64,000 nucleotides of DNA from Gnetum montanum. Lineage: Eukaryota > Streptophyta > Gnetopsida > Gnetales > Gnetaceae. This document shows positions 1-13,746 of the stretch, piece after piece; within the stretch, counting starts at the first letter, position 1, and each line of letters begins with the position of its first letter. The notes under the pieces were generated by a model. That model was given only the letters and a program-made list of their open reading frames with translations, was not told where the DNA came from and searched no databases. The stretch covers positions 924,387-988,386 of the forward strand of contig MNCI01003306.1 of assembly GCA_015680685.1 (NCBI GenBank). Reading direction: 5' to 3'. A program made the position numbers and the translations under genes.

Positions 1-2382
1 ATATCCTCTTTGAAAGACCTGGTAGCCCAATTTTTCAACCACTTCAAGTATAACTTGAAGCCTAACACAATGCTTGACCAACTCATGAAGGTCAAGCAAG
101 GGTCCTTAAAACTCATATAGAAATTCATTGAACAATGGAATGGACTATTGAATAAAATACTAGAGCCCATTACCAAAGCCCACTTGTTAGTCATATTTAA
201 GGGTGCAGTTAATGACTTCATCAAGTCTAAACTCTACTACCTTGATCCACAATTTCTTAGCCAAGCATTGTCACAAACTAAAAATATAGAGAATGCTGCA
301 AAGGACAATCATGATCTGGCCTATATAGCATATAAAAACCAACACACTTGAAGAGATAAAGAAAAGAGTAAATAAAACAACACTACCATAGCAACTATAA
401 CCAAGGAAACCAAGGCCAGGAACCAAGGGCCAAAGGCTAACCTACCCAAGGCCCTCACCAATGATTACAATAACTAATCATTAACTTCTAGGATCACTGA
501 ATCAACAACAAATACACCTAACTTTGAAAGGAAGGAAAAGTCTAAATATACAACATTGCTATTAAGACCAACCAATTTGCTAGACCAACTATTAAGGAGT
601 GGGCGTATGCAACACAAATAAATGACCAAAGCCACTTGAAAGAAACATGAGCAACTATGCAAAATAGCCAAAGATCCCATTCAGGCAATGAAGAATGATC
701 TCTAGTTGCATAGATACTTCAAGCTAGACTACTTCTTCCATTATCATCAACTACCTAGCCATGATACAAACTTTTGCCTTGCACTGAAAGATGACTTGCA
801 AAGTAAGATAGATAGAAGGGAACTAATCTTAGATGCTTCTAACCTAGTTTAGCAACAAAACTAGTTAATGTAAGTCTACAAAGACCTGTTGAATGCTAAA
901 GATAGCCCCTATGTTATTTTTACATTCAAAATCAATGAAAATCAAAGACCTACAAGAGAACTATTTATGATTCAAGTATTCCTCTATAATGAAAGGGCTT
1001 CCTTAGCTTTCTGTAGCTCAAGATTCCCCTTCGTTGTGAGTGTGCCATCACGAATGTCTTTGAGAAAACCTTTTTCATCAAGGTCTCCCAACCCAATACA
1101 ACCAAAACAACTATAGCCCAACCAACTACACAACAACCCCCTATGGTGGCCAATGCTACTGCCTCTTCCTTACAACCAATGGCTAATAACTAAAAAAATA
1201 TAGCCAAACAAAGGAATAAGCATAAGCATAAGCCTAATAACAAGGGAGACAAGCATATGAAGGCATGAAAGGAAGTGGGTCCATTAAAGTGCACTTTCAT
1301 TTTGGCTATACCCATGACCTCCTCTGGCCCAACCTCTTTAACCAACAAGCCACATGAGGATACCAAAGCCCACAATCAAAACAAGAAGGAAGATTCACAA
1401 TAGCCAAAGTCCACATTTTGGGATGCATGAAGGATGTAAAGCACAACCAGTGTGACAAGTCCACAACTGACAACAAATCTTCCTTAATGTAATGGACCAA
1501 TTTAGGCAATCCCTAAAGTAGAAAAACACAACCCTAAGCTTGTATGACCTGATCATGACATTCTCCACACATCGTGAGGCACTAGTCAAAATGTTGACCT
1601 TCGTACCCATTAGTGAGGATATTCCTGCTAATGAGGAAGACATCCATGTAGTGATGATTTCTCCCTCACTAAAGAAGGAGAATTCAACACCCTTAACATT
1701 TTGCAATAGCAAAATTAAGGTTAATCCTTAGAATGCCAAAGTGACTACAATCCCTTTCTTCATAACCATATGCATAGGAAAATTTCAAATACATCAAGTG
1801 CATGTTGATGATGGAGCTACAACCAATATCATCCCATGCATCATCATTGAACGCTTTAGCTAAATTGAGCAAGTACAACTTACAACCACCGCAGCTCTTA
1901 AGTTCTTCAATGGATCAAGAGTTGCTATTAAGGGGCCTATATCGTTGGATTTTTTAGCTAGAGAAAAATTCCCTAAAACCTCAAATTTCTTCATGGTGGA
2001 AGAGACATTAGGATTCAACCTGATCCTGAGAAGATCTTGGTTGGCTCAGTTATGAGTTGTGTCCTTGCCCATCTATTAAGAAATTCACCTTCCTTACAAG
2101 GGAGGTGAAATCATCATTCATTGTGATAATGCAGCTCCCCTAGCTATCAGTAATGTAGACATAGAACAAGGATCTAAAGTGGAGCTTCAAGAAAAATCTC
2201 CAGGCCATGAACAACAAAAATCCAAGATAGCCAATGATGACAATGATAAGTAATGGGATACATTATGAGATGAACTCTATTTTAACATCGTAAGTAAAGG
2301 GGATGGTGAATATAAGCTTGTGCAGATTAGGCCTTACTTACTTCCTAATCTTGCAAAGATTAGGAAAAATCTACACAAGTGA
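1..2382 (+). pseudogene. gag-protease of element A, partial and with stops
   Basis: One frame (frame 1) can be followed from base 1 to the TGA at 2380-2382, with internal stops. Bases 1-350 encode a retrotransposon Gag core whose best block ends SKLYYLDP; elements B, C and D have near-identical blocks. Bases about 727-800 encode a Tat-type motif of the form YxxHxxxxxHDTxxC followed by LKDDL; its first cysteine is changed. Bases 1780-2080 encode a retropepsin domain with active-site motif VDDGATTNII at about 1804-1833 and the later NLILRRSWL block, where the usual G of LGRS is R. The frame ends KIRKNLHK before the stop, like RKQLHD in element D. Gag would package the RNA and the protease would mature the polyprotein; neither can be functional here. 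Confidence 0.85.
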
Positions 2383-2579
2383 AGTTCACCTTAACCTTTT
2401 CATGCCCTTATGACTAAATGCATCAATAGCCAAGTAGCCTTACTTTTCTTTTGCAATTTATTCTATCTTTATGCACATAGCCTATGCATGTAGCCTACGT
2501 TTGTTTGCATGTTTGCCTATTTACTACAACCCTTCTTATGATTGAAAAAATCCTTATAAATATATGTCTCTTTTGCATC

Positions 2580-2720
2580 CCATTCACTAAGATGTTAAAC
2601 TATCACTATTGCCTGCTAAGACATTAAACTGGTACTCTGGCCTACCATGGCCTTAAACTAGCAACATAGCCACAATCATGCAATATAACTTGTGCTTGCA
2701 ATGGCCTAAAACTAGGAAAC
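2580..2720 (+). repeat. CTTAAACTGGCA-type motif array after protease, element A
   Basis: About four degenerate copies of a motif like GGCCTTAAACTAGCAAC occur at roughly 2593, 2624, 2650 and 2704, just after the gag-protease frame. Similar arrays lie before and after pol in this element and at the matching places in elements B and D. Confidence 0.65.
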
Positions 2721-2959
2721 ATCTTGTTTATTATGATACTTCCTTTTTTCGATTATCCATAACCAAAAACATCAATATAGCTGTTTTCAATGTTCACTAC
2801 TACTATAGATGCATATAGTCAAAAATAAAACCAAAGTTTAAATTTAAAATTAAAATTTCCATAACATGCATAGCCATGGCCACACTGTGTGGCAAAAATG
2901 TCAAAGAATAGAAACCATCTATAACATAGTCTTGGCTAGTCATAGCCATCAACATGAAA

Positions 2960-5900
2960 ACAGAAACAAATACCCAACAAGTTAAACTGAAGGACACTGT
3001 TGAGTGGCATTTGGAGGAGGAAGCAGTGGATCATACTCTCACCACTGGGGCCATCAATGTCTTCTAAGGCCTAAAATGCAACAACATATAGCCAATTAGT
3101 AACCCATAGCCAAAATCATGACTTAAAATAAAGACTAAAACATAAAATATATCAAACCTATGGAGATTCTAGATTCATTACTTTTGGGGATAGATGGGGA
3201 AGGCATTCCTCCAAATCATGGAGGATCTAGTCTACTGTCATGTTAACCCACTCAACATTTCCAAGATCAACACCAAAATGAATGTTGGTCCTATACATTA
3301 TAGTCAAAGCAGGATGCTCATGGGTAGCAGCAGATGTAGAGGTCTCACCTACAATAGTGGTAATTCGAAGAGTAGGGGATTGCTTCACCTTGAGAGTACT
3401 TTCAAAAAGTTAATAAGCACTTCCTACTTGGATCCCCTAAATGAACAACTCTCTCTTGCATCATTCAACCCACTCCTCCTTGAGCCCCTTTAGGTATGAC
3501 CCATGATCAGCCTTATACTGTCACTTGTGGGCCTTTTATGTCTTGCCCAACTCTAGGACCCAAGTGCAGTGGTCCTTCCAATACTCAACCTTTTGGAAGA
3601 TGAGGTCCATCTACATATGTTGTTCCACCATCTCTTGTAGGATTGTTAATTTTCCCAAAAAAATATGCCACTAGAGGATCCATGTGATCTCCTTAGTCCC
3701 TAATTTGCTTGAGTTAGCCACTTGGGCTTTTACAAAGGCTTTACAATCTTGGAGATCTCTAATCGTGTCCTCCTACCTTTAAGTCTTTTCCCTTAGGCCA
3801 TAACTTCCTCCCATAGGTATTCATTGGACCTCTATAGCTCCCATGATTTTTTTGCACATGACATTGCTAAATCAATAGCAGTCTTGTACAACTTCATAGG
3901 TACACTAGACACATCAAAGGGAAGTTTAGGCAAGGAGTTTATCTCCATGTCTCTACTAGGGTTCCACTCCATAGAAGGCACTACACAATCATAAAATCCA
4001 ACTATAAAACACAACCTAAGATAGCCATAATGTAAGTAAAGCCCACAACTGAAGCACATAAAAAAAATCCTTACCTATCTCAAGTGCAACCTAATGTAAC
4101 CAATCGATGATGTCCTTAGCCATCCCACGCAAGAATTCCACTTTCTCTAGAGTCTCTACCCATGGTTTCACAAAAAACTTAGGGAAAGGAGCTAGCGTTG
4201 TTGGTTTAGGAACTATTATAAGCATATCAATCATTGAAATGTTATGATGACAACCAAAGATAACCAATGATATATAGCGAAAATATTAAAACATAGGCAT
4301 ACCTAGCTCCTCCTCCTCTCCTCCTACTAGGATGATGATGGGAAAGGTACTTGGTACCACCTCATTAAACAAGGTATCTAAATCATATATACCTACATCA
4401 ACAAATCCTTTAATGATAGGTTTTTTTAGGAGTGCCTCTTATGCATGCCTTTGTTCTATTTCCATAGCAGGTTGGGCTATTATACCCTGACACTTATCTA
4501 CAACCATAACACATAGAAAATCGGTTAACACATGAAACCATAAAGTAACCATAAAATTTTAGAACATAAAATAACCAAATTTAAACAAAGCATACCTGAA
4601 ATTTCTTGATGTGATGGCTTAAGCTTCTTCAGGGTAGGCTAATCTAATGTTGGGTTTTCCTCCTCCATTGACCTCTTGAGTTTCTTCCTAGCTACTCCTT
4701 TGACCTCCATATGTCATTCTTTTTCATCCTAAACACTAGAAGGAAACAAGAGGGGCTCATCATCATTAGTATTGTTAGGAGAATCACATTGCCTAACATT
4801 TAGATTCTTAGTGGTGATGGATAACATATCATCCATTCCCTCCATTGATTGGATAAATGTGCTTTATTTAAATCTTAGAAAGTTGGCTTAGGTCTTGGGA
4901 AATCCATCATCCATTCCTGTGCACCACCAGAAACTCTGCAAACCTCTTTAGATAACTTGCAAAAAATGCAAAGTGCATATGGATTAGCATAGAGGTGTCA
5001 ACACAAAGTCTAAGGATCTCCTCTCAAAGCCCAGTAGCCAAAGTAGTAACCCAATCAAATATAATGCCCTCCATAGGACCTTCTTAAAGGTCCACCCCTA
5101 TGCTGGGCCAACTACCTTCTTTTGTGATAGTAGTTTGGGAAATGCATGAGACCTAAACAAAGCATATGATTCCTTTGCATTAGGGTTCATAAAGCTATCT
5201 ATTAAAATTCCAAAGTGTCCCATGTGGATACCAAGCCACTCTAGAACTTCATCGCAATGGCCCAATTCCCTTACTATTCTACTGGGAACCTTTACCTTGT
5301 CAGCAAGGACACCAAACAAGTCACGGAAGAGGCCAGCACTCACATTCATGTTCACCTTCACATTTTGAATGATGGTGCTAAAATGACCAACCTTCTCATC
5401 AAAGGAGTTGATGACATATAACATCTCTAAAGTGGGAATGGAAGTGATAGGTGCCATGAATATATTGAGCAAACCTACATGCTAGATGTTTGCTTGAACG
5501 TATCTAAGCACTTGTCCCTTTAGCCACTCCTGTGCTAATGTCACTTCACCAAACTTCAAGATGAGGGTATCCTCATGATACAAACCTGAAAGTGGTATGG
5601 TAACATCAGCTGAGGTGGAAGGTCTTGTGAAGCAATAACCAAAGGTTAGCATCAATATGAGCAATTTCAACAACTAAGAAAAGTAATAGAACACCTAGAA
5701 CCATAAAAAAAATAGAAGATATATGTTTACCTTTCCTTTTCTTCTACAATGTGGAGGTTCTAGCTACAAGGGTCTGATTCATGCTATTGGCATCTACCCA
5801 CCAGTTGTGCATCATCCTCATCGTTACACTTTCTGTATACATGGTTAAAGCTAGTGACTTATTCATCAAAGTACCATCTTAACTGTTGATACTCAGTAGT

Positions 5901-6530
5901 TCTAATTTGAGGACTCTTGGTGAATTTATTTAAAGTAGTTTGAGCCATTACCAAGATTTGATCATTGACAATCAAACCCTGATCATTGACATTGTACTTG
6001 TAAGAAGTTGTAAAATCAATAAATTTAGGGAAGGTAATCAACCCAAAAGCATAAAAGCATTACAATAACTATGTTTACCCCTGTAGATGGTACATGGTGC
6101 CAAGTGGGTTCTGGAATAATGTGTGGACTCTATGTGCTACCATTAGAGTATTGTCAGTATTATACTAACTATACTCTGGCATCGTTTAGATCTCTGAAAG
6201 GTAACATGGACTTATGGCACTTGTTAGTCCCCCTATAGTTTTAGGAAGTGGCATATCAATAATGTAGCTGGTAATCAAGTTGGATGCTTGAGGCAACAGG
6301 TTCTCCACAATAACCCTAACTACATCTGCAGACAAGTGTGACCACAACATCATATTGAAGTTCCTAAGGAGGTAGGCAAGGAAGTCCCTTGCCCCAAGCT
6401 AAAACCACAATGAAAGCTTCCTGAAAGGCATGTCATGTGGTGGGGTGTTGGTCTTAGGATGACCAATGTAGCACAAGATACCAACCAACTCCACTATGAT
6501 GAGTATAGGCCTTAAAAAGACCCTACATGA
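2960..6530 (-). pseudogene. Antisense multi-exon gene of element A (FCP1-like domain plus unknown domains)
   Basis: The gene is read on the minus strand, with exons about 6525-6079, 5996-5731 and 5623-~5090, then a C-terminal part through 4059-3832 and about 3070. Exon 1 encodes PILIIVELVGILC (6509-6471), DFLAYLLRNFNMMLWSHLS (6386-6330) and NTLMVAHRVHTLFQNPLG (6152-6099). All three match the antisense gene of element B and resemble the nucleophile, WS and DD blocks of plant FCP1-like HAD phosphatases. The expected aspartates are E and A. An intron of 82 nt (6078 down to 5997, GTAAAC...CAAG) has an 84-nt counterpart in B. The next domain (LLNIFMAPITSIPTLEML, then FRSHAFPKLLS) is not recognised but is shared with B. 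Few stops interrupt the better exons. Start, end and the last introns are uncertain. The homology is strong; the FCP1 call is inference. Confidence 0.65.
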
Positions 6531-6552
6531 AGTAAAGCACAAAAACATCATA

Positions 6553-7010
6553 ATCGATTGAAATTTCTTTAAAAATTTAGAAAAAACATCCTATTTGGAG
6601 GTGAAATTAGCTATGTAAAATGCTCTAAGGTGTTTATCTAAATTAGCTTAAGAAATTACACAAAAAAGAGGCATTATTACAACCTTTCAAAGCAAAAAAA
6701 AGTATGACCTATTAGAGTTACTTAGCAAATTTAGATAAAACATCTAGTCAGAGGTGAAATTAGCCTTTGTAAAAAGCTCTAATGTGTTTTTGTAAATTAT
6801 TCTAAGAAATTTCACTAGAAACATTATTACAAGCTTGCATAGCCTTACATCATGACCAATGGAAATTTCCTAATAAATTTAGAAAAAAAAAACTTCCTAA
6901 GTTAGAGGTGAAATTAGCCTTTGTAAAAAGCTCTTAGATGTTTATCTAAATTACCTTGAGAAATTTCATAAAAGAATTTTTACCATATTTTATAACCTTT
7001 ATAGCCAAAA
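6553..7010. repeat. Three tandem copies of a ~145-bp unit
   Basis: The block 'aatttagaaaaaacatc' then 'gaggtgaaattagc' then 'gctctaaggtgttt' then 'aagaaatt' recurs three times, starting near 6570, 6725 and 6870. It lies just upstream (minus-strand sense) of the antisense gene. It is non-coding and AT-rich. Confidence 0.7.
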
Positions 7011-7019
7011 CATTATAGC

Positions 7020-7290
7020 TAAAACTAAGTCTTAGCCTTAGTTATGCATAAATTTAGAAAATAGCATCTACATTATGCATAAATTTAGAAAAAGCAAGCA
7101 TAAGTTTAGAAAAAACATCTAAAATATGCAAATCATGCATGAATATAGAAAAAACATCTAAAATATGCACAAAGCTTATGGAAAAACATCTAAATTATGC
7201 ACAGCATGCATAAATTCGAAAAAGGCATCTAAGCTATGTGTAAATTTAGAAAAAAACATCATAAACTTAGAAAAGGCCATGTAGCCATAG
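7020..7290. repeat. Short-period AT-rich repeat (catctaaa / atgcataaatttagaaaa)
   Basis: About nine irregular copies of a ~30-bp phrase such as 'atgcataaatttagaaaa' with 'acatctaaa' follow the three-unit repeat. No coding potential is visible. Confidence 0.6.
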
Positions 7291-8980
7291 TAAAAGCTTA
7301 TTTAAAATAGAAAAAGCTTTTACTCTTCTTAAAAAAATCAAAATTAAGTACTAGTTTTACATGTTCACAAAAGAAAAACATAGTTATACATATCAATCAC
7401 TTTCATTAACAAATGGGTAGTGTACTACAACCATGATTTTGCCTTGTTCACACAACCATAGCCAAAAAATTCATTTAAGCTGCAAACAGAGTGATTCCAT
7501 CATTGTTTGAAAGCTTAAATTAAGGCCTACACACCCATTCTTAGAAAAAATTCAAAATTTTTGCCATTTATGTAGGGAAAATTCATCAATTTGGACAATA
7601 ATCCAAAAATGGCACAAACATCCTTATTACACATGCTTAGTAAAAAATTCATAGAAAATTCATCTTAAGTCCAATTAGAGTGATTCCACATCCACTGGAA
7701 TGTTGAACCCAATTCCAACTTATCCATGACTAGAAAATATCCAAAACCTTTGCTTTTTCCTTATAAAATATTCACAAAATTATATAAAATTACAAAAGTG
7801 GCCCAAACAACCTAACTGTGCAACATTAGGAAAGCAACCATAACTTCTTTGTTTCAAGGTCAAATTAAGTAAGACAATAGCCATCGAAAAGCTTAAACAA
7901 AGGGCTACAAAATATTACCTTTAATTTTATAAATGTGTAACCATTATACTAAGAAAAAATACACAATATTGCTTACTTTTTCATGCTAAAACTTCAAGAA
8001 ACCTCAAAGCCTAAATTTCATATAGCCATGTAAATAGTCAAAATAGGTAAAACCATTGAAACCCTTTAAAATTTACACCAAAATAATGGGGTAGGATTTT
8101 TTTAAAATTTATTTTTAATAAATCCTAATGCCTATATTTGAAAAAACATCCATACCCTAAAATTTTGGGGAAAAAGCATGAAAAAACAAACCCTATTTTT
8201 AAAATGAAATCTACAAAAGATAAAATAATGAAACAACCATGGATCCATGTGAAAATGGCCAAAATGGAAGGTGGGATTTCATTATAATTCCATTGTTATC
8301 CCTCAATAAAATTATATCTTAGAAATACAACCCTAACACATGGAAAACAAAACTTGAAAAACCTTAGATCAAAGGCAAAAATAGGTAGAAATGCCTACCT
8401 TGGAGAAAAAATTGAGGAAGCCTAGATGGATATGGATTTGGGTACTTCTTCTAGCTCCAAATTATGTTCATCCACCTTCTAAATCACTAGGATTTTGCTC
8501 TTTCCCTCTTGTGCCTTTGGCACCATGGCAGGCTCAACACTGAGAATGGCTAGAAACTAAGAAGGATGAGAGATCAATGCTAGCTGTGAGGAAGGTGGAA
8601 AGCTTCCATACTAAGAATTGGTTATTGCTACCACAAGAACCTCTACTAGAGGTCTCTTCCAATGTGCTATTGATGTAGAATTAAAATTGTGATGAAAACT
8701 TATGAGATTCCATAATAAAGTCACATCTAACACCTAAACACATAACTTAAAAACCCCAACTACCAATTCAACGCACCATGACTATAAGTGTACTAAAGTG
8801 AAAAGGGGGAAAGTCTAGTTCATGTTAGTTTTGGGTGGGAAAAAACTTCACTTTTCAAAATTTTTAATTTTTTTGGATTATGGGCCCCATCGTATGCCTT
8901 CATTCTTAACCAAAACTTGCATTAACACTGAGATTTTTGACAATTTTGACTCTTAAAACCTTATGGCAACCTTAACCCCA
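7290..8980. other. AT-rich spacer inside element A, no gene seen
   Basis: The stretch is AT-rich with frequent stops in all frames. Nothing was recognised between the tandem repeats and the 185-bp array. Confidence 0.5.
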
Positions 8981-11730
8981 TGCATCCACGTTGGGAATGC
9001 CATGCCCAGCATGGAAACATGCCTATTATTTTACAAATTAATTAGAATTACAAATTTTTTTCCATTTTTAGTAACCCAAACCTGCCTTTTTCAACCCTAT
9101 GTTTCCAAAAGTGGGTAAGACATGAGAAAAGCTAGAAACCATGGGTTTCCATGTTGAGGCAATAGTTTCCAACATGGAAGAAGGGGGTAACACCCACTCT
9201 TATCCCCAAACACCCATCTAGCACAATTTTAACCCCAAAGTGAACCCCACATGATCTAGAACCCCTCCAAGCATCATCGACAACCTCAGAATCCCACCAG
9301 ACCTAGTCAAAACTAGTTGAAATCTAGGATTTGGTGTTTTCCACACTAGAGAAGGCTTTTTCCATGCTGAGCCTCTTACCCTTAGCATGGGTTGATGGCA
9401 GGAAGCCAAAAATGACCCATGTTAATGACTTAATGACCATTTCTTAATACGCAATGACCCCTAAGCCCTACCAAAACACTTTGGAGATTTTAAAAGCTTC
9501 AAAAGTCATCAAATATGATACAAAAACATCATCCCAATATCATCCACGCTAGGGCCACTAGGCCCAGAATGGAATAAATGGGGGAGATTTCATGAGGAAC
9601 TTACAAACCTCCAAACTATAGAATTTTGACACCTAACATTGACCATCGACAATGGCAACCCCGAAGGTTGACATGCATGGTTGATCGATTATCGATTTAG
9701 CCTAGATTTGACTTTCTTCATTGAGATAGATCTTTTCCATGCTAATCCTCCCATCCTCAACATGGAAAAAAGGGGTAAAGCTTGAAAACCCCCTCACAAC
9801 CTACAAAATGACAAGATCTTAACCTTAGGCACTGATGGTCGACACCAGCAACCTTGTGAACACTCATGCATAGCACGATTGATCATAAAAAGATAAAAAT
9901 TTCTTCCCCCTAATTTTCTACATTGAGCATGGAAGGTCTAGCATGGGAAATGGGGGAGAGCCAAAAAATTACCTAATGATCCTTGAAGCAAACAGATTGT
10001 AACATCAGGTATTAGCAATTGATGCCAGTAACCTTAGAAGCCCACATGCACGATCAAAAGTGACCACAAAGGGCCAAAAAGTTTTTCCCATAATTTTCCA
10101 TGCTAATCATGAAATCCCCAACATGAAAAAAGGTAGGAAAACCAAAAAACCACTCATTACCCTTCAAAATAATAAGATTTTGACATCAAGCATTGACCAT
10201 CATCACTAGAAACCTCAGGGACATACATGCATGATCAAGAATGATGAAAAAGTATAGAAATCTATTGCCCCCTAATTTTTGATGATGTTCATACTATCCC
10301 CAACGTGGAAAAAGAGGGGGAAGCTCAAAACGTCTTGGAAACCCTATAAACTGACCATTTTTTACTCCAAACCCTAGTCTTCAACCCTGGTAGCCCTAAA
10401 GGCTGACATGCATGGTCAATTGAAGTCAAAACTGGGCTAGATTAGAGTTTTATGGTGTCGCCACATTGTGAATGCCCCCTTCCATGTTCATCAACATGTA
10501 AATTAAATGGGATACATACTTGAGATCCATAACTACCTCAAACAACATTAATTAAACTTGCATGTGCTCTAGGACCCTACCAACATCATTTGGAGCCTTC
10601 AAACATCAAGAAACAAATGTCAAAAGGTCAAAACGTGATTCCTCCTAGTTTTCCACATTAAGCATCCCATTCCCATCATGGAAAAAATGAAAAAAAAGCC
10701 TAAAAATTCTTAGAAATACCCAAAATGACCAGAATTTAACACCAAACCCTAGTCATCAACTTTGATAGTCATGGAGGTTAACATACACAATCAATTGGGG
10801 TTGAAATTGGTCAAAATTTGAGTTGCATGATTCTTCAATGCTAAGGATCCATTTTTACATGCTAAGGATAGTATCCCCAACATGAAAAATCAAGGGAAAA
10901 CTTGTTTGGAACTTCCAAACACCTCAAAATGACATTAAATGACCTTTCATGCACTCTAGAACCCTAGTAGCAGCCATTGGATCCCTTCAACTTCACGAGA
11001 CTAATCCTAGATGGCTAAAAAGTGGATCCCCCTAATTTTCCATGCTGAGATCTTCATCAAAATCATAGAAAAATGTGTATAAGTCAAACAACCACTTAGG
11101 AATGCCCAAAATTTCTAAAGTTTTACATGGATCCATAGCCCTTAACCATGGCAACTCTAGAAGGTAACATGCACGGTCAGTTGTGATCCAAATTAGTTTA
11201 GATCTAATATTCTTCCTTCTTCCATGCTAGAGTAACTTCCTAAGTGTGGAAAAAATGAGGAAAAGCTACTTTTCTAGTTTTGGTGACAAGATGGCACTCG
11301 TAGAAGACAAAGATCTACACTAGAGAAGCCAAGAACCTCATAGCCTCTAGATTTTGCTTGTTTGACCTCATTTCAACCTCTAAAACCTAGTACCCTCATT
11401 CTTCCATGCTAGAGTAACTCCCCCATCATGGAAAAAGTGGGGAAAGACCTTAAGTACCCTTAAAAAACCTTCGAACGAGCCTAAAATCAACTGGAAACTT
11501 GCAATATCAAAGTCTACAATCCTAGGGGCCTAGAAACCTAGTCAAAATGCCCTTGAATCATTCTAAATTCATAAAACAAGTGTCCCCCTATTTTTCCACA
11601 CTAAAGATACTATGCCCAACATGGAAAAAAGAGGGAAAGTCATTTTGCCACATCTTAACACTCAAATTGCATCATAATGAAGCCAAGAGATGCACAAGTT
11701 CTAGATCTAGACTCCAGCCATCTATTTGAC
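8980..11730. repeat. Degenerate ~185-bp tandem array, about 14-15 units
   Basis: Each unit carries a pair of facing words, TTCCATGCT and then AACATGGAAAAA followed by a G-run such as GGGGAAAGC, and often a 'gcatggtcaat/gatc' phrase. The 'catggaaaaa' word falls near 9015, 9175, 9392, 9575, 9762, 9940, 10121, 10302, 10490, 10676, 10880, 11067, 11240, 11425 and 11617. Most spacings are 173-204 bases. The units are well diverged. A similar 'cccccaacatggaa' phrase occurs in this element's own 3' LTR near 16378. Confidence 0.75.
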
Positions 11731-12370
11731 CTAATAGCCCTAATTGATGCCCTAATTAATGCCTAAACTAACCTAATAGCCTTATAGACTCAAAACATAA
11801 CCTACTAAGCCCTAAAACTGGAAACACCTAATCATTTTTACCAATATTAGCCATATTCTATCATATATAGCCTATTTTACTTGATTTTTGACTTGTTTTT
11901 CGACTTATGTTGCCTTGTTAACCTTGCTAACCTTCTATGGCCTTTATACAACCTTATATGTTCATTTTTTGTCTTATTACAACTCTATTTTCCTTTGTTT
12001 GGCCTTTAAATGGTATCACATAGTGGGGTTTGACCTTCCTTGACCACTTTTTGACACCATATGACCATGGCCTGCTAAAGCCCTAAACTAGCATCATAGT
12101 CCACCAAGACTATAAAGTGGCATCATGGCCTAATAAGGCCCAAAACTAGCAAAATTATGGCCTTTATTGACTAGCCTTATACTTCCCCTTGTTTGACCTT
12201 TATGTAGTCTTTGTTCGCCCCTATTACACTATTCTGAACTGACCTTATCTCAATGATGAACTTGGATGGCCTTCATTCGATTAGATTTGCATGTGTTTTA
12301 TGGAATTTTAACATTATTTATTTAGTTTTACCTAGGTGCCACTTAAAATGCTTTTGGTTGACATGCAGGA
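11730..12370. other. Spacer before pol of element A, with motif array and candidate splice acceptor
   Basis: Non-coding. Bases 12068-12160 carry three copies of the CTTAAACTAGCA-type motif (forms such as CCCTAAACTAGCATC). The pol frame opens just after TTGACATGCAG (ending 12370), which looks like a 3' splice site. Element B has CTTGATCTTGGCAG at the same place (ending 33965). Ogre-type Tat elements are known to have an intron between protease and RT; whether this spacer is one is inference. Confidence 0.5.
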
Positions 12371-13746
12371 TCAAAGTATGAGTACCTATGAGCATATTAG
12401 TTTGTCTTGGTGTCTACATGGACCTCATGGTGATATTAAATAGTGTATTAACCTTGATTACCTACATCTTGAGCCTAAGAGTCTTGTAGACCACATAGCC
12501 TCAATAGAGTAACCTCTAGAATGGCCTAAAAACCTAGTCAAAACACTTAACTTAGTAGGAGACATAATCAAAGACTCTCTAGTTGAGGTCCCTACACAAC
12601 ACATAGTGGTAAGAAGAAAACCCTTAAACTAAGTTCCTCACTAGAGCCTCAATGTACCCAAGACATCATGTTGGATCCTATCATTAGACTAGTTAAGCAA
12701 AAAGTGTGCAAGATTAGACCTAATTTGGCCTTGATAATTTGTGATGAAATCTCAAAGCTCTACCAAGCAAGTTTCATTAGGGTTGTCAATTATGTAGAAT
12801 GGGTATCCAACATAGTGGTAGTCCCTAAGAAAAATGCAAGTATTTGTGTTTGCATTGATTTTTGAGACCTAAATAAAGCAACTATCAAGGATGACTTCCC
12901 TTTGCCTAGTATTGATCAACCTATTGATACTACAACTGAACATGCCTTATTGTCCTTTATGGATGGATTCTTGGGATATAACCAAATTAGGATCAACCTA
13001 AAACACCAACTTAGCATGACCTTTATGATTCCATGGGGTAATTTTTGTTATACCATGATTCCCTTTAATCTTAAGAACACCAGAGTGACATACCAAAGAG
13101 CCATGACCTATACCTTTGGTGATTACATGTTAGGTTTGCTTAATGATTACATAGATGACATAGCCATGAAGTCTAAGATAGCTGATGATCATGCTAATGA
13201 CCTAGAAATTGTGCTTAAAAAATTTCTTAAATAAAATCTTAAGCTTAATCTTAAGAAGTGTGTTTTCGGTGTCAAGACCTGTAAGATGCTTGGCTTTATA
13301 GTCTCTAAAGCAGGAATACACGTAGATCCTGATAAGGTTAAGGCCATGTCCAAATTAGCAACACCTAGCAACCTTAAAGAGCTTTAGGGATTACAAGGAA
13401 AATTACAATTTATTCATAGGTTTATTGTTAGGCTTACGGATAAGTCATAACCCATGCAACACTTGCTTAAGAAAGGAGTTCACTATGAGTGGATGACTTA
13501 ATGCCAAGCGGCCTTTGAAAACCTTAAGCAAGAATTAACACAACTACTAAAAGTTTATCCTTAATAAGAGGGTAAACCATTTTACATTTATATTACCATC
13601 TCTGATACATTCATTTCCTCTTTACTCTATCAAAAACATGATGACAAAGTAGAAATGTGTGTATACTACCTTAACCACACATTAGTTGCCCACGAAACCC
13701 GATACACTAAAGTGCTACTGCCATCATAACTTGGTTAACTATGTCT

